Shown: in pieces, positions 1 to 8,869 of the stretch | How positions within the stretch are numbered: the stretch's first letter is position 1 | How the letters are laid out: each line of letters starts with the position of its first letter | Origin: Paenibacillus spongiae | Lineage (GTDB): Bacteria; Bacillota; Bacilli; Paenibacillales; Paenibacillaceae | Length of the DNA: 64,000 nucleotides | Direction: 5' to 3' | Assembly (NCBI RefSeq): GCF_024734895.1 | Contig: NZ_CP091430.1 | Coordinates: 4,358,501-4,422,500 of the forward strand | Program-made: the position numbers and the translations under genes | Notes under the pieces: model-generated | Told to the model about the DNA's origin: nothing | Databases searched by the model: none | Seen by the model: the letters and a program-made list of their open reading frames with translations, nothing else

Positions 1-51
1 AATGTGACTATTCTCGGCAAAGTCATCGGACTTTTCCGGGACATTCACTAG
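1..51 (+). CDS. lexA: LexA repressor, C-terminal end (partial)
   Basis: Reading in frame from base 1 gives a 16-residue tail, NVTILGKVIGLFRDIH, followed by TAG. It nearly matches the end of Bacillus subtilis LexA as I remember it (NVSILGKVIGVFRTVH). LexA is the SOS repressor; this tail is the last strand of its peptidase-like dimerisation domain. Only the end is in the window. A strong hairpin starts 12 bases after the stop. The gene converges on glnA and the SRPBCC gene, which read the other way. Confidence 0.85.
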   Translation, partial: NVTILGKVIGLFRDIH

Positions 52-62
52 TACCGCATAAT

Positions 63-118
63 AAGAAGGGGCTGTCTATCAACCGCTGCATAAGCGATTG
101 GTGGACAGCCCCTTCTTT
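63..118 (+). terminator. lexA terminator hairpin
   Basis: A perfect 14-bp inverted repeat (63-76 with 104-117, arm AAGAAGGGGCTGTC) encloses a 27-base loop just after the lexA stop. The following T-tract is short, so some of the termination strength must come from the stem. It could also stop transcripts coming from the other side. Confidence 0.75.
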
Positions 119-138
119 ATCAACCGCACGGAGCGGAT

Positions 139-177
139 CGCAAGAACATTACGCGAGCACGCCATGATGTTCTTGCG
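139..177. other. Perfect 11-bp inverted repeat, function unknown
   Basis: CGCAAGAACAT at 139-149 is repeated in reverse at 167-177 around a 17-base loop. No T-run follows on either strand, so it is not a standard intrinsic terminator. It lies in the 190-base gap between the lexA terminator and the end of the SRPBCC gene; I see nothing else there. Confidence 0.4.
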
Positions 178-305
178 GTAATTCGTTCAATCATCTATTA
201 TTGGCCAGCAGCAATTCATACACCGTGAAGAGCAGAAGGATAAATTTGTGTGAATACCGGCGTCTGAAGCGATAACAAGCACATTCTGATTTCGCGGCGA
301 TTTGT

Positions 306-797
306 TTAATTTACATCGTCATGCTTCAGTTGTTCGAACACTTTCACATACTCCTCGTATTTCACTTTCCATATGTCTTTTCTAGATTCTATGATTCTGC
401 CGTCAAGAATAGCTTCGATGACATCCAGACAAACATCCCACCCTGCTATATCTCTGGGGGTATGATCCGTTATCTTCGTAATCTTCTCGATAAAGACCAA
501 CCGGCAGCCCTCCGGCTCCGCCTCGAGTTCGAAACGAACACGGTCTGCATCCCATGTGTACTCGAGCACAGAGTTGTTTCGGAACTCGATGATTTCCATT
601 TCGTCATACGTGCCATCCTGCATGTCGAACTTGATCGTACCGCCTTCGCGAAGGTCATCAATCCGCAGCTCGGAAAACCACTGGGCAAGCTTATCGTTTT
701 CAGTCAACATTGCCCATACGTCCTCGACGGTATGCTTCAGATGTCTTTCGAATCGAGCTATAACGAGCTCATCAGCCTTGCTTATCTTAGCTAGCAT
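306..797 (-). CDS. SRPBCC (AHSA1-type) domain protein
   Basis: 163 residues. The pattern of 'RHLKHTVEDVWAMLTENDKLAQW' (split across residues 17-39) followed by alternating strands and a C-terminal helix is the START/Bet v 1-like fold of activator of Hsp90 ATPase homologue 1 family proteins. These small cytoplasmic proteins bind hydrophobic ligands or modulate partners; the substrate here is unknown. The start chosen is the ATG at 797, preceded 8-9 bases upstream by AGGAGGAG; a TTG 27 bases further upstream would put the ribosome site inside the gene. It stands alone between lexA and glnA and has no obvious tie to either. Confidence 0.75.
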   Translation of the reverse strand: MLAKISKADELVIARFERHLKHTVEDVWAMLTENDKLAQWFSELRIDDLREGGTIKFDMQDGTYDEMEIIEFRNNSVLEYTWDADRVRFELEAEPEGCRLVFIEKITKITDHTPRDIAGWDVCLDVIEAILDGRIIESRKDIWKVKYEEYVKVFEQLKHDDVN

Positions 798-1002
798 TAG
801 AATAATCTCCTCCTGTACGATCAAATAGAATCCCCCTCGATATCCGAGGATAAGACATACCTATCCTTCAGTATCAAGCTCCAAATCGCTCCTGTTACCA
901 GCATGCAGCTGCTATTTATTTTTCCTCGAATCTCGCAGCTTTCAAGAAATCGCACCTCTATAGAGTCATTCACTTTTACCGTTAATCCGACAATCCGATT
1001 AC

Positions 1003-1093
1003 AAAAAAAAGGTCTTGGGTGCAGCTCGGGGGCAGCCCGATCCTATCGTTCAAATCATGAACGTTGCCCCCATTTAGCTATCCCCAAAACCTT
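1003..1093 (-). terminator. Complex structured terminator / 3' UTR of glnA
   Basis: Just after the glnA stop the minus-strand RNA can form four nested stems: 1083-1091 with 1011-1019 (9 bp, one G-U), 1076-1079 with 1023-1026 (4 bp), 1065-1071 with 1028-1034 (7 bp, GC-rich) and 1058-1063 with 1047-1052 (6 bp). Eight U residues follow the closing stem (A-run at 1003-1010 on the plus strand). The U-run makes it an intrinsic terminator, but it is far more elaborate than the simple hairpins elsewhere in this window. The rest of the 798-1115 gap shows no gene. Confidence 0.7.
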
Positions 1094-1115
1094 GTTAAAT
1101 CGATCTTATTCTAAA

Positions 1116-2444
1116 TTAATACAGCGTCAGATATTGATCGCGTTCCCATTGATGGACTTGCGTACGATACATATCCCACTCGATTTCCTTGAGCTCATAG
1201 AAGTGGGCAAGTGCATGATCGCCAAGGGCGTCGCAGATCACTTCGCTGCGGAGCATCTCTTCAAGGCTTTCCTTCAGGTCGAGCGGCAGGCTTGGAATCC
1301 CTTCATCCACACGCTCTTCATCCGTCATGACATAGATGTTGCGATCTGTCGGAGCCGGAACGGTCAGCTTATTCTGAATACCGTCAAGACCCGCTTTCAG
1401 CATGACAGCTAGCGCCAGGTATGGATTAGCTGCCGGATCCGGGTTACGAACTTCTACACGCGTGCTCAGACCGCGGGATGCCGGAATACGGATCATCGGG
1501 CTTCGGTTGCTTGCCGACCATGCAACATAACATGGGGCTTCATAGCCTGGAACCAGACGCTTGTAAGAGTTTACGGTCGGATTCGTAATCGCTGCGAATG
1601 CGCGGGCATGCTTAAGAATGCCGGCCATATACTGGTAAGCTGTCTGGCTCAAGCCAAGCTTGTCAGTCTCGTCATAGAACGCGTTCTTCTTCCCTTGGAA
1701 CAGCGATTGGTGGCAGTGCATACCCGATCCGTTCACACCGAACAGCGGCTTCGGCATAAATGTCGCATGGAGGCCATGTTGGCGTGCAACGGTCTTGACG
1801 ACCAGCTTGAAGGTTTGAATCTGGTCAGCCGCTTTCACCGCGTCCGCATATTTGAAGTCAATCTCATGTTGGCCTGGAGCTACTTCGTGATGGGATGCTT
1901 CGATTTCGAAGCCCATTTCTTCCAATGTCAGAACGATCTCGCGACGGCAGTTCTCGCCCAGGTCGGTAGGAGCCAAGTCGAAATAGCCGCCTTGGTCGTT
2001 CAGTTCCATCGTCGGATCGCCTTTCGCGTCGGTCTTGAACAGGAAGAACTCCGGCTCCGGACCGACATTCATTGCCGTAAAGCCAAGCTCCTCGGCTTCC
2101 TTCAGCACACGCTTCAGAATGCCGCGCGGGTCACCGGCGAATGGCGTTCCATCCGGCATGTAGACGTCGCAGATCAACCGCGCAACGCGGTCTTCCGTTA
2201 CCCATGGGAATACGACCCATGTATCGAGATCCGGATACAGGTACATGTCCGACTCTTCGATACGCACATAACCTTCGATGGAAGATCCGTCGAACATCAT
2301 CTTGTTATCAAGAGCCTTCTCCAGCTGGCTGATCGGAATCTCCACGTTCTTGATCGTACCCAGCAAATCGGTAAATTGTAGACGAATGAAGCGGACGTTC
2401 TGTTCCTTGGCAATACGTTTAATATCCTCTGCAGTGTAGCTCAT
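1116..2444 (-). CDS. glnA: Glutamine synthetase type I
   Basis: 442 residues, the usual length of GSI-alpha. It makes glutamine from glutamate, ammonia and ATP in the cytoplasm. Visible motifs: DGSSIEG at about 52-58, the ATP/glutamate-site GPEPEFFLF near 130, and [10 protein letters not shown] with the flexible loop residues further on. R61 in 'YVRIEESD' corresponds to the Arg62 that mediates glutamine feedback inhibition in Bacillus GS. The Bacillus-type enzyme is controlled by feedback inhibition and by binding GlnR/TnrA, not by adenylylation. An AGGAGATG site precedes the ATG, and the gap to glnR is 84-27 bases short of holding a promoter, so it is the second gene of a glnR-glnA operon. 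Confidence 0.97.
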   Translation of the reverse strand: MSYTAEDIKRIAKEQNVRFIRLQFTDLLGTIKNVEIPISQLEKALDNKMMFDGSSIEGYVRIEESDMYLYPDLDTWVVFPWVTEDRVARLICDVYMPDGTPFAGDPRGILKRVLKEAEELGFTAMNVGPEPEFFLFKTDAKGDPTMELNDQGGYFDLAPTDLGENCRREIVLTLEEMGFEIEASHHEVAPGQHEIDFKYADAVKAADQIQTFKLVVKTVARQHGLHATFMPKPLFGVNGSGMHCHQSLFQGKKNAFYDETDKLGLSQTAYQYMAGILKHARAFAAITNPTVNSYKRLVPGYEAPCYVAWSASNRSPMIRIPASRGLSTRVEVRNPDPAANPYLALAVMLKAGLDGIQNKLTVPAPTDRNIYVMTDEERVDEGIPSLPLDLKESLEEMLRSEVICDALGDHALAHFYELKEIEWDMYRTQVHQWERDQYLTLY

Positions 2445-2471
2445 GGTTTCATCTCCTATGCTATGAATAAA

Positions 2472-2882
2472 TTATTTCTTTGTATAAAAATGGGACAATT
2501 GGCCTTGAATCATCGAAGCCTTGCCAGGTCTCTTCTCGAGAAGCTGCTGCTTCAGCATGCGATGCAGTTGGGTCTCGGACATCTCGCGCCGCTTTACCTC
2601 CGACAGCTCGCTGACGACGGTCGCTTCTTCCGATTCCCTCGTTACCGGATTCATAACTTGCTTAATGCCGGCGATATTAACGCCCTTCTCAATTAACGAT
2701 TTGATCTCCAGCAAGCGCTCGACATCATTAAAGGAAAATAATCGCTGATTGCCGGAGGTGCGCGCCGGAACGATCAATTCATGCTGTTCATAATAACGAA
2801 TTTGCCGTGCGGACAAATCTGTTAGCTTCATGACGATGCCGATCGGAAAAAGCGCCATATTTCTGCGTATTTCGTCACCCAT
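2472..2882 (-). CDS. glnR: MerR-family nitrogen regulator GlnR
   Basis: 136 residues. The N-terminal winged helix (IRRNMALFPIGIVMKL..., then LSARQIRYYEQHELIVPAR) matches Bacillus GlnR closely. GlnR represses glnRA and other nitrogen genes when feedback-inhibited glutamine synthetase binds its C-terminal tail; that tail (about the last 20 residues, ending QGQLSHFYTKK) is present. I place the start at the ATG at 2882, because the conserved protein begins MGDEIRRN; the reading frame stays open 66 bases upstream, but that would overlap the promoter. GGAAGG lies just upstream of the start. First gene of the glnR-glnA operon. Confidence 0.93.
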   Translation of the reverse strand: MGDEIRRNMALFPIGIVMKLTDLSARQIRYYEQHELIVPARTSGNQRLFSFNDVERLLEIKSLIEKGVNIAGIKQVMNPVTRESEEATVVSELSEVKRREMSETQLHRMLKQQLLEKRPGKASMIQGQLSHFYTKK

Positions 2883-2919
2883 GTCCCCATCAACCTTCCA
2901 GTGTCTGTAATATGAACCT

Positions 2920-2948
2920 ATTGTACCGCTCAACATTAAACATGTCAA
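2920..2948 (-). promoter_or_regulatory. Sigma-A promoter of glnR-glnA
   Basis: On the minus strand TTGACA (2943-2948) and TACAAT (2920-2925) are 17 bases apart, close to the sigma-A consensus, and sit 38 bases before the glnR ATG. The -35 overlaps the stop region of ynbB. I looked for the GlnR/TnrA site TGTNA-N7-TNACA and found no clean match, only partial half-sites. Confidence 0.75.
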
Positions 2949-4243
2949 GTTATGTAAGGTTTAATTACAATCAACTTTCTCTCCGCTAAAGCGGATAAAG
3001 CGTTCAGAACACCGAATTTCACATGCGCGTAGGTTAATCCGCCCTGCATGTAAGCAATGTAAGGTTCTCTAATGGGAGCATCGGCCGACAGTTCGAGGCT
3101 GCCGCCCTGCATGAAAGTTCCGGCTGCCATGATGACAGGATGCTCATAGCCGGGCATGTCCCATGGTTCCGGCACTACATGAGCGTCTACGGCGGCTGCT
3201 CGTTGTACACCTTGAACGAATGCAATGAGCTGCTCGGGATCCGTAAACTTCACAGCCTGAATAAGGTCCGTTCGCGGAGCGTCCCAGCGGGGATTGCTGT
3301 CGAAGCCCAGCTTCTCGAACATCGCCGCTGCGAACACGCTCCCTTTAAGGGCTTGTCCTACCATATGAGGCGCAAGAAAGAGCCCTTGATACATCGCACG
3401 CAATGTATCCAACGTCGCTCCAACTTCTCCTCCAATCCCTGGAGCGGTCAAACGGAAAGCGGTCAGCTCGACCGCCTTGTGAGTTCCTGCTACATAGCCC
3501 CCGGTAGGCGCGATTCCGCCTCCCGGATTCTTGATGAGCGAGCCGGCCATTAAATCGACGCCAACCTCTGTCGGCTCCAGCTCTTCCGTAAACTCGCCGT
3601 AACAATTATCGACAAAGACAAGGACGTCCGGTTTCAGCCCCTTGACTCGTTTAACCATATCGGCAATTTCTGAAACCGTAAACGATGAACGCCAGTCGTA
3701 GCCGCGGGAACGCTGAATGCCAATAACCTTCGTCCGTTCATTGATCTGTGAGGCAACCTCTTCCCAATCGACGCTTCCGTCCTTCTGGAGTTCAACCTCT
3801 CTATATCCGATGCCAAAATCCTGCAGCGAGCCCTTCCCATCACCAGGCTTACCGATCACTTTATGAAGCGTATCATACGGGCGGCCGGTAATATAGAGCA
3901 GCTCGTCTCCCGGTCTCAGTAATCCGAATAGCGCACAGCTGATTGTATGGGTACCTGATACGAAGTGAGGACGGACGAGCGCAGCTTCGGCGCCGAATAC
4001 ATCGGCATACACCAAATCCAGTATCTCCCGCCCTCTGTCATTATACCCGTAACCTGTCGAACCATTAAAGTGATAATCACTGACACGGTGCTTCTGGAAG
4101 GCGCGGATAACCTTCCATTGATTGCGTTCCGATATACCGTCCAATTTGCGAAAAATATCATGCACCTGCTGTTCGGTCTCTTGTGCCCAATTGTGAAGGA
4201 TGTCCCATTCTGTCTGATGCAACTGCTGATCTTGCCCTTTCAC
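2945..4243 (-). CDS. ynbB: PLP-dependent YnbB / methionine gamma-lyase family protein
   Basis: 432 residues, the size of the Bacillus YnbB ('aluminium resistance') family, which belongs to fold-type I PLP enzymes related to cystathionine/methionine gamma-lyases. The PLP lysine is in SLIKNPGGG, with a preceding Asp in VFVDNCYGEF and the cofactor loop around VSGTHTISCALFG. The physiological substrate is not known. It starts with GTG, three bases after the hflX stop, with GAGGAGAG inside the end of hflX, so it is translationally linked to hflX. Order spoVK-hflX-ynbB-glnR-glnA is the same as in B. subtilis. Confidence 0.88.
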   Translation of the reverse strand: MKGQDQQLHQTEWDILHNWAQETEQQVHDIFRKLDGISERNQWKVIRAFQKHRVSDYHFNGSTGYGYNDRGREILDLVYADVFGAEAALVRPHFVSGTHTISCALFGLLRPGDELLYITGRPYDTLHKVIGKPGDGKGSLQDFGIGYREVELQKDGSVDWEEVASQINERTKVIGIQRSRGYDWRSSFTVSEIADMVKRVKGLKPDVLVFVDNCYGEFTEELEPTEVGVDLMAGSLIKNPGGGIAPTGGYVAGTHKAVELTAFRLTAPGIGGEVGATLDTLRAMYQGLFLAPHMVGQALKGSVFAAAMFEKLGFDSNPRWDAPRTDLIQAVKFTDPEQLIAFVQGVQRAAAVDAHVVPEPWDMPGYEHPVIMAAGTFMQGGSLELSADAPIREPYIAYMQGGLTYAHVKFGVLNALSALAERKLIVIKPYIT

Positions 4244-4246
4244 TGC

Positions 4247-5569
4247 TTATATTCTCTCCTCTGCTGACCGGAAACCGCCTGGCTGTTCGACATACGCTTC
4301 CAGCTTGTAGCCATGCACTTCATAGTCCTGCTTGTTTAATTCGACCGTAACGCGGAGGGATTCCCCGTCCACTTCCTGGTCGACCACTTCCCCCATACGG
4401 TAGGCAAGCGCGATCAGATCGCCGCGCTCTGCGGGCAAATGATACGTGCGCGTATCCCCTGTTAATTTATCTTGAATCGTTTGACGAAGCCGCTCCAGAT
4501 CATCCGCATTATACGCGCTCATCAGCAGCGTATCCTTCCCTGCGGCCGGAAGCAGGGCGGCGCAGTCGCCCGTACATTGATCAATTTTGTTATATAAGGT
4601 GATCTGTTGTTTGCCCGAGGCGCCAAGCTCGCTGAGTATTTCTTCCACGACGGCGATTTGTTCGTCGCGCATCGGAGAAGAGCTATCGACAACATGCAGG
4701 ACAAGATCGGCTTCGTTCACTTCTTCTAATGTTGCACGGAAGGCTGCAATCAGATCATGCGGCAAATTTTGGATGAAACCTACCGTGTCGGTGAGAACAA
4801 CTTCTTTGCCGCTCGGCAGCTCCAGCGTCCGGGATGTCGGGTCAAGCGTCGCGAACAATTGATTCTCGACATAGACGTCTGCTTTGGTCATCTCGCGAAG
4901 AATCGTGGATTTGCCCGCATTCGTATAACCGACCAGCGCTACCTGCAGAACGCCGGTCTTCCTTCTGCGCTCACGGTAAAGAATACGATGACGCACGACT
5001 TCATCGAGCTGCGCTTTCAGATCCGATATCCGGCCCCGGATGTGTCTGCGGTCGGTTTCCAGCTTCGATTCGCCCGGACCGCGCGTACCGATTCCGCCGC
5101 CCAAACGGGATAAATTTTTGCCGTGCCCGGACAGGCGCGGCAGCAGGTAGCTCAGCTGGGCAAGCTCCACTTGAATAATGCCTTCGCGAGTCTTGGCGCG
5201 CTGAGCAAAGATATCGAGAATGAGCTGGGTCCGGTCAATGATCTTCAAATCGAGCGTCTGCTCTAAGTTACGCACCTGCGCCCCGGACAGCTCCTGGTCA
5301 AATATCGCCGTCGTTGCGCCCAACTCGTCTGCGACCGCTCGCAGCTCTTCTACCTTGCCTTTTCCGATGAACCACTTGCTATCTGGCGTTTCCTTATTCT
5401 GAGTAATCGTCGTCAGCACTTCCACGCCGGCCGTCTCCGCCAGACTGACAAGCTCCTGGAGGGAATGCTCCGGATCGGTTGATTCGCGTTTAATGGAGGA
5501 TGTAATTAAGCTGACGAGTACGGCTTTGTCCCGCAGACCGGTATCGGTTTCGTACGTAGATTGTCTCAT
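4247..5569 (-). CDS. hflX: Ribosome-associated GTPase HflX
   Basis: 440 residues. HflX binds the 50S subunit and splits stalled ribosomes. The N-terminal nucleotide-binding-like domain ends in a glycine-rich linker (GGGIGTRGPGESKLE, about 157-171), then a helical segment, then the G domain: G1 GYTNAGKST at 214-222, G3 DTVGF at 261-265, G4 NKID at 327-330. All key residues are present. AAGGAGG lies about 14 bases before the ATG, a somewhat long spacing; an in-frame TAG directly precedes the ATG, so no longer form is possible. Confidence 0.95.
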   Translation of the reverse strand: MRQSTYETDTGLRDKAVLVSLITSSIKRESTDPEHSLQELVSLAETAGVEVLTTITQNKETPDSKWFIGKGKVEELRAVADELGATTAIFDQELSGAQVRNLEQTLDLKIIDRTQLILDIFAQRAKTREGIIQVELAQLSYLLPRLSGHGKNLSRLGGGIGTRGPGESKLETDRRHIRGRISDLKAQLDEVVRHRILYRERRRKTGVLQVALVGYTNAGKSTILREMTKADVYVENQLFATLDPTSRTLELPSGKEVVLTDTVGFIQNLPHDLIAAFRATLEEVNEADLVLHVVDSSSPMRDEQIAVVEEILSELGASGKQQITLYNKIDQCTGDCAALLPAAGKDTLLMSAYNADDLERLRQTIQDKLTGDTRTYHLPAERGDLIALAYRMGEVVDQEVDGESLRVTVELNKQDYEVHGYKLEAYVEQPGGFRSAEERI

Positions 5570-5588
5570 CTAGGTTGGATAAACCTCC

Positions 5589-6611
5589 TTAATTCGATGA
5601 TTTAGATTCCCACTTCAAATCTTCCGGCCGTATGCCCATCAATTCCAGCTTGCCCGGAGAACCGCTCGGATACTGGGTAAGCAGCCGAACGGCTTGATGG
5701 CGAAACGCCTTCTCAATCGTATTCCGGACATACCGTGCATTGCTGAAGGAGTACAGCGAAGCCGTCTTCTCCGCCATCAGATGCTGCCTTAATTTGAATA
5801 GCGCCTGCGGCAACAAGCAATAGTCCCTTTCCTTCGCCATCAGCTCCGCGATCTGCACCAACTGGTCAATCGTATAGTCGGGAAACTCGATCTGGATCGG
5901 AAACCGTGAAGGCAAACCCGGATTGGTCATGAGAAAATGCTCGATCTCAAGCGGATAACCGGCGAGGATGAGAACAAATTGATTCCGATGGTCCTCCATA
6001 GCTTTGACAAGAGTATCGATCGCTTCCTTGCCGAAGTCTTTCTCGCCGCCCCGTGCCAGGCTGTACGCTTCATCCACGAATAGAACGCCGCCGAGCGCTT
6101 TGCGGACCAGATCCCGCGTTTTTTGTGCGGTATGACCGATATATTCGCCGACCAGATCGGCCCGCTCCACTTCAATGAGGTGGCCCTTGGAGAGCACGCC
6201 CATCTTATTGAACAGCTTGGCAACGATGCGCGCGATCGTCGTTTTTCCGGTTCCGGGATTCCCTTTGAAAATCATATGGTACACATGTGATCCGCCTGAC
6301 AGACCGGCGTCTGTCCTCATTTTGCTAATTTGCAGCAATGCGTATATTTCATAGATCAAAAGTTTTATGTTCTCCAGCCCGATCATGGGATCCAGCTCCC
6401 GGCTGATCTCCGCGAACGGGTCGCCTGGCGCCGCCGGCTTGACGGCTGCGGCCGGTTCGCTCTCGACCAGCTGTGGCTGCAATTGCGCCTGGGCGCTGCC
6501 GCCGGATGCGATGGGCTCCTGGTTGCGCAGCACGACATTAATTTGGCGTGACGGCCTCGCACCGCCTGACTTTCCGGCAGATACTATACGCTCGTTCATC
6601 CGCTCGTTCAC
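5589..6611 (-). CDS. spoVK: Stage V sporulation protein K (AAA ATPase)
   Basis: 340 residues, a CbbX/SpoVK-type AAA+ ATPase. Walker A GNPGTGKTT lies at about 115-123 and Walker B with VLFVDEAYSL at about 177; the arginine-finger region follows (GLPSRFPIQIEFPDY). SpoVK is needed for late sporulation in B. subtilis, probably as a remodelling ATPase in the mother cell. The first 70 residues are proline/alanine-rich and low in conservation. The start is either GTG at 6611 or ATG at 6599, four codons apart (MNERMNER). It is directly upstream of hflX. Confidence 0.92.
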   Translation of the reverse strand: MNERMNERIVSAGKSGGARPSRQINVVLRNQEPIASGGSAQAQLQPQLVESEPAAAVKPAAPGDPFAEISRELDPMIGLENIKLLIYEIYALLQISKMRTDAGLSGGSHVYHMIFKGNPGTGKTTIARIVAKLFNKMGVLSKGHLIEVERADLVGEYIGHTAQKTRDLVRKALGGVLFVDEAYSLARGGEKDFGKEAIDTLVKAMEDHRNQFVLILAGYPLEIEHFLMTNPGLPSRFPIQIEFPDYTIDQLVQIAELMAKERDYCLLPQALFKLRQHLMAEKTASLYSFSNARYVRNTIEKAFRHQAVRLLTQYPSGSPGKLELMGIRPEDLKWESKSSN

Positions 6612-6719
6612 CTGCCCTCATATCCGCATTATCGGCTGCGCAGCAAGCGCGATTCACGCGCAAGCCTCTACCATCATCAGCCGCTTTATCCATTGTATTC
6701 TAGCGATACGAGGCATATT

Positions 6720-6762
6720 AACAGTTTCCAAAGGCCGTTAAACAACCTTTCTAGAAACTGTT
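6720..6762 (-). terminator. Hairpin overlapping the end of the YdcF-like gene
   Basis: AACAGTTTC (last codons of the gene on the minus strand, 6754-6762) pairs with GAAACTGTT (6720-6728), and AAGG/CCTT inside extends it. The stop codon sits in the arm. The tail is AATATG, not a U-run, so it may be a processing or mRNA-protecting hairpin rather than a strong terminator. Confidence 0.45.
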
Positions 6763-7422
6763 CGGCGAGCGGATCCCGATCAGCATGAGAAAAGCATCGA
6801 GCTTCCACTTCGTAAAGGCGAGCACCTCACGGGACTCATTATAGGCCGAAGACAGCACCTTCGATTTGAAGCCCGAGGTAACCGTATCCTTATAACCGAT
6901 AAATTCAGCGATGTCCGCCGATCTCGGCGCATGATAATCATGTGTCACGATGATGAGACTCTCCCACCCGTTGCGCTGCGCGATCGGCTTGCTGAATAGT
7001 AAATTCTCGTAGGTGCTCCTTGCATCGTTCTCCAGCACCATCCTGTCGGCCGGAACGCCCTTCGCAAGCAAGTAATCGCGCATGCCTTCCGCCTCCGTAA
7101 GCGTCGACCCGTTATGGTCAAGTCCGCCCGTCAGGATAAGATTGGAGACTGTCCCCTGCTTGTACAGCTTCAAAGCATGATCCAGCCGCTCCTGCAGCCC
7201 GGGGCTCGGCTCGTTATCCCAGAGGGCGGCTCCAAGCACGATAGCGGCGTCTGCCTTGGGCAGCGGATTCGGCGGAGAATAGCTATTGATCGTCCACAGC
7301 AGGTACCCGCACCAGAAAACACCGAGGGCGGCAAGCCATGCACAGATGCGAAGCAGTCGCGCAGCCGCCCGGAATCGTTTGCGCTTGCGCGGCTTGCTTC
7401 TTGGTTTGACAACTGGTTTCAT
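6751..7422 (-). CDS. YdcF/SanA family membrane protein (DUF218)
   Basis: 223 residues. A basic N-terminus is followed by one membrane segment (about 24-45), then the DUF218 alpha/beta domain on the outside: AIVLGAALWDNEPS, the LILTGG strand and ENDARSTYENLLFSK, which hold the conserved acidic and Asn/Ser residues of the family. The family includes SanA and YdcF; proposed roles are in cell-envelope precursor handling, but the reaction is unproven. The ATG overlaps the stop of the DUF402 gene by four bases, so the two are co-translated. Confidence 0.85.
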   Translation of the reverse strand: MKPVVKPRSKPRKRKRFRAAARLLRICAWLAALGVFWCGYLLWTINSYSPPNPLPKADAAIVLGAALWDNEPSPGLQERLDHALKLYKQGTVSNLILTGGLDHNGSTLTEAEGMRDYLLAKGVPADRMVLENDARSTYENLLFSKPIAQRNGWESLIIVTHDYHAPRSADIAEFIGYKDTVTSGFKSKVLSSAYNESREVLAFTKWKLDAFLMLIGIRSPNSF

Positions 7423-7976
7423 GATTCACTAACCTCACCGTTCTGGGTAACAAGCGTCTTCCGGTGTTTCAAGCTTAGCGTGAAATAACGGAATCGTCCG
7501 CTCTTAATGGCCGATAGCAGACGTCCTGCCGTCTTCCTCGCAAGCGCTGCGTCTTTATTGCTTATGGCGCCTTGGCGTACGGCATCCTCCAGTTCATCCT
7601 CATCGAGCAGAAACACTTCGCCGCTTGGCAGAACGACGACGTCCAAGTACAGATCGTCAAACCATGGCACCTGCTGATCGGTCAGCCCCTGCGTCTTGCA
7701 AATATCGATATACCATTGAACGACGCGATTCTTATCGTCGAACATCGTCGTCACGACAAAGTGCTCTCCCCGGGGGAAATGCTGCATCCAAAGATATCCG
7801 CGGTCTGCCAGGCACAGCCTGCGTCCGTTGTATTCTTTCCAAAGCGGTTCGCGTAATTCGTGAATACGATACAATGTCACAAGTCCTCTGAACTCGTCGC
7901 CATCCATCGTTAGACACGTGTAGCTTCTCCGGAGGATACGCCGCCAGTTGGCTCGGTCTGAAAATTTTCTTTTCAT
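7419..7976 (-). CDS. DUF402 domain protein
   Basis: 185 residues. The central part (GEHFVVTTMFDDKNRVVQWYIDI and WFDDLYLDVVVLPSGEVFLLDEDELEDA, given here in pieces) is the DUF402 barrel, with the acidic cluster DDLYLD...DEDEL that binds metal and nucleotide in relatives such as FomD and Bacillus YgaC. Members hydrolyse nucleoside diphosphates or triphosphates; the substrate here is unknown. The basic N-terminus (MKRKFSDRANWRRILRR) may bind nucleic acid. The last bases form an ATGA overlap with the YdcF-like gene. Confidence 0.82.
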   Translation of the reverse strand: MKRKFSDRANWRRILRRSYTCLTMDGDEFRGLVTLYRIHELREPLWKEYNGRRLCLADRGYLWMQHFPRGEHFVVTTMFDDKNRVVQWYIDICKTQGLTDQQVPWFDDLYLDVVVLPSGEVFLLDEDELEDAVRQGAISNKDAALARKTAGRLLSAIKSGRFRYFTLSLKHRKTLVTQNGEVSES

Positions 7977-8138
7977 ACGGAACGACCTTTCCGCTTAGGA
8001 TCCCAATCACCGTATCGATATGTGTTTGGCGTCTATCGCATATAAAAAAAGCTTACCACAACTTACCGTCCATCTCCAGCAGACCCATAAAATAAACCAA
8101 GCACTCCCTTTGTCCCGTTACCGTATAGGCAGATCGTC

Positions 8139-8171
8139 AATTAACAAAGGAGAGCGTTAGCCGCTCTCCTT
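8139..8171 (-). terminator. Terminator of the cyclophilin lipoprotein gene
   Basis: A 10-bp stem AAGGAGAGCG/CGCTCTCCTT (8147-8156 with 8162-8171) with a 5-base loop lies 16 bases past the stop. The minus-strand tail is TGTTAATT, a weak U-tract. The remaining gap to the DUF402 gene (7977-8138) holds nothing I can recognise. Confidence 0.65.
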
Positions 8172-8186
8172 GTCAAGGTATTGATA

Positions 8187-8849
8187 TTATTTTTCTTCAA
8201 TTGTGATCGAATTAATCGTAATGTCTTCTTTGGGCATGTCAGATGCATTCACCGGCACTTTCGCAATCTGCCAGACTACATCCATCCCTTCGGTCACTTT
8301 ACCGAAGACCGTGTAATCCGGCTTAGCATTCAAATGCTGAAAATCTGGACCGGTGACAACGAAGAATTGGCTGCCGTTCGTATCGGGACCGGCGTTGGCC
8401 ATTGCGAGGGTTCCCTCTTCATAGATATGACCATTGTTCAGCTCATCCGGTACGGTGTACCCCGGTCCGCCGGTTCCGTTGCCCTTCGGGTCGCCGGTTT
8501 GAACCATGAACGTTTCAATCACGCGGTGGAACTTTATGCCCTCATAGAACTTTTCTTTAGCCAGGAAGACGAAGCTGTTGACCGTAAGCGGCGCATCCTT
8601 GGCATATAGCTCGGCCGTAAAGTCACCTTTGCTTGTTTTGAAGTGAGCCAGATAGGACTTGGTCTTATCGATCGCCATCTCCGGCATCTTGGACCAGGAT
8701 TTCTGCCCGTCCGCCGCTCCGCTCCCGGCGGTCGTATTCGAAGGCGTGCTGCCACCGGCTGAATCCGTTGCCGGTTTGGTTCCGCAGCCAGCTAGTACGA
8801 CCAATGCCGCAGCAGCCACTAGGATTAGGGACCATTTCTTGAGACGCAT
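8187..8849 (-). CDS. Cyclophilin-type peptidyl-prolyl isomerase lipoprotein
   Basis: 220 residues. A signal peptide ends in the lipobox LAGC with Cys22, so the protein is tethered to the outer face of the membrane. A Ser/Thr/Gly-rich linker to about residue 55 is followed by a complete cyclophilin domain: FHRVIETFMVQTGDP, GGPGYTVPDE, GSQFFVV, and HLNAKPDYTVFGKV. It would catalyse cis-trans isomerisation of prolyl bonds in exported proteins. It is 20 bases after the penicillin-binding protein gene on the same strand, which fits an envelope-folding role. Confidence 0.92.
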   Translation of the reverse strand: MRLKKWSLILVAAAALVVLAGCGTKPATDSAGGSTPSNTTAGSGAADGQKSWSKMPEMAIDKTKSYLAHFKTSKGDFTAELYAKDAPLTVNSFVFLAKEKFYEGIKFHRVIETFMVQTGDPKGNGTGGPGYTVPDELNNGHIYEEGTLAMANAGPDTNGSQFFVVTGPDFQHLNAKPDYTVFGKVTEGMDVVWQIAKVPVNASDMPKEDITINSITIEEK

Positions 8850-8869
8850 AGGTAACCTCCATGTAGTCG

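Noticed and set aside
1608..2381. Long open frame on the plus strand opposite glnA
   Set aside because: It is the antisense shadow of a strongly coding gene; no ribosome site and no protein-like composition.
2883..2960. GlnR/TnrA box expected at the glnR promoter
   Set aside because: I found only partial TGT...ACA half-sites that do not fit TGTNA-N7-TNACA, so no operator is called.
7114..7488. Plus-strand frame opposite the YdcF-like gene
   Set aside because: No ribosome site, antisense to a recognised family.
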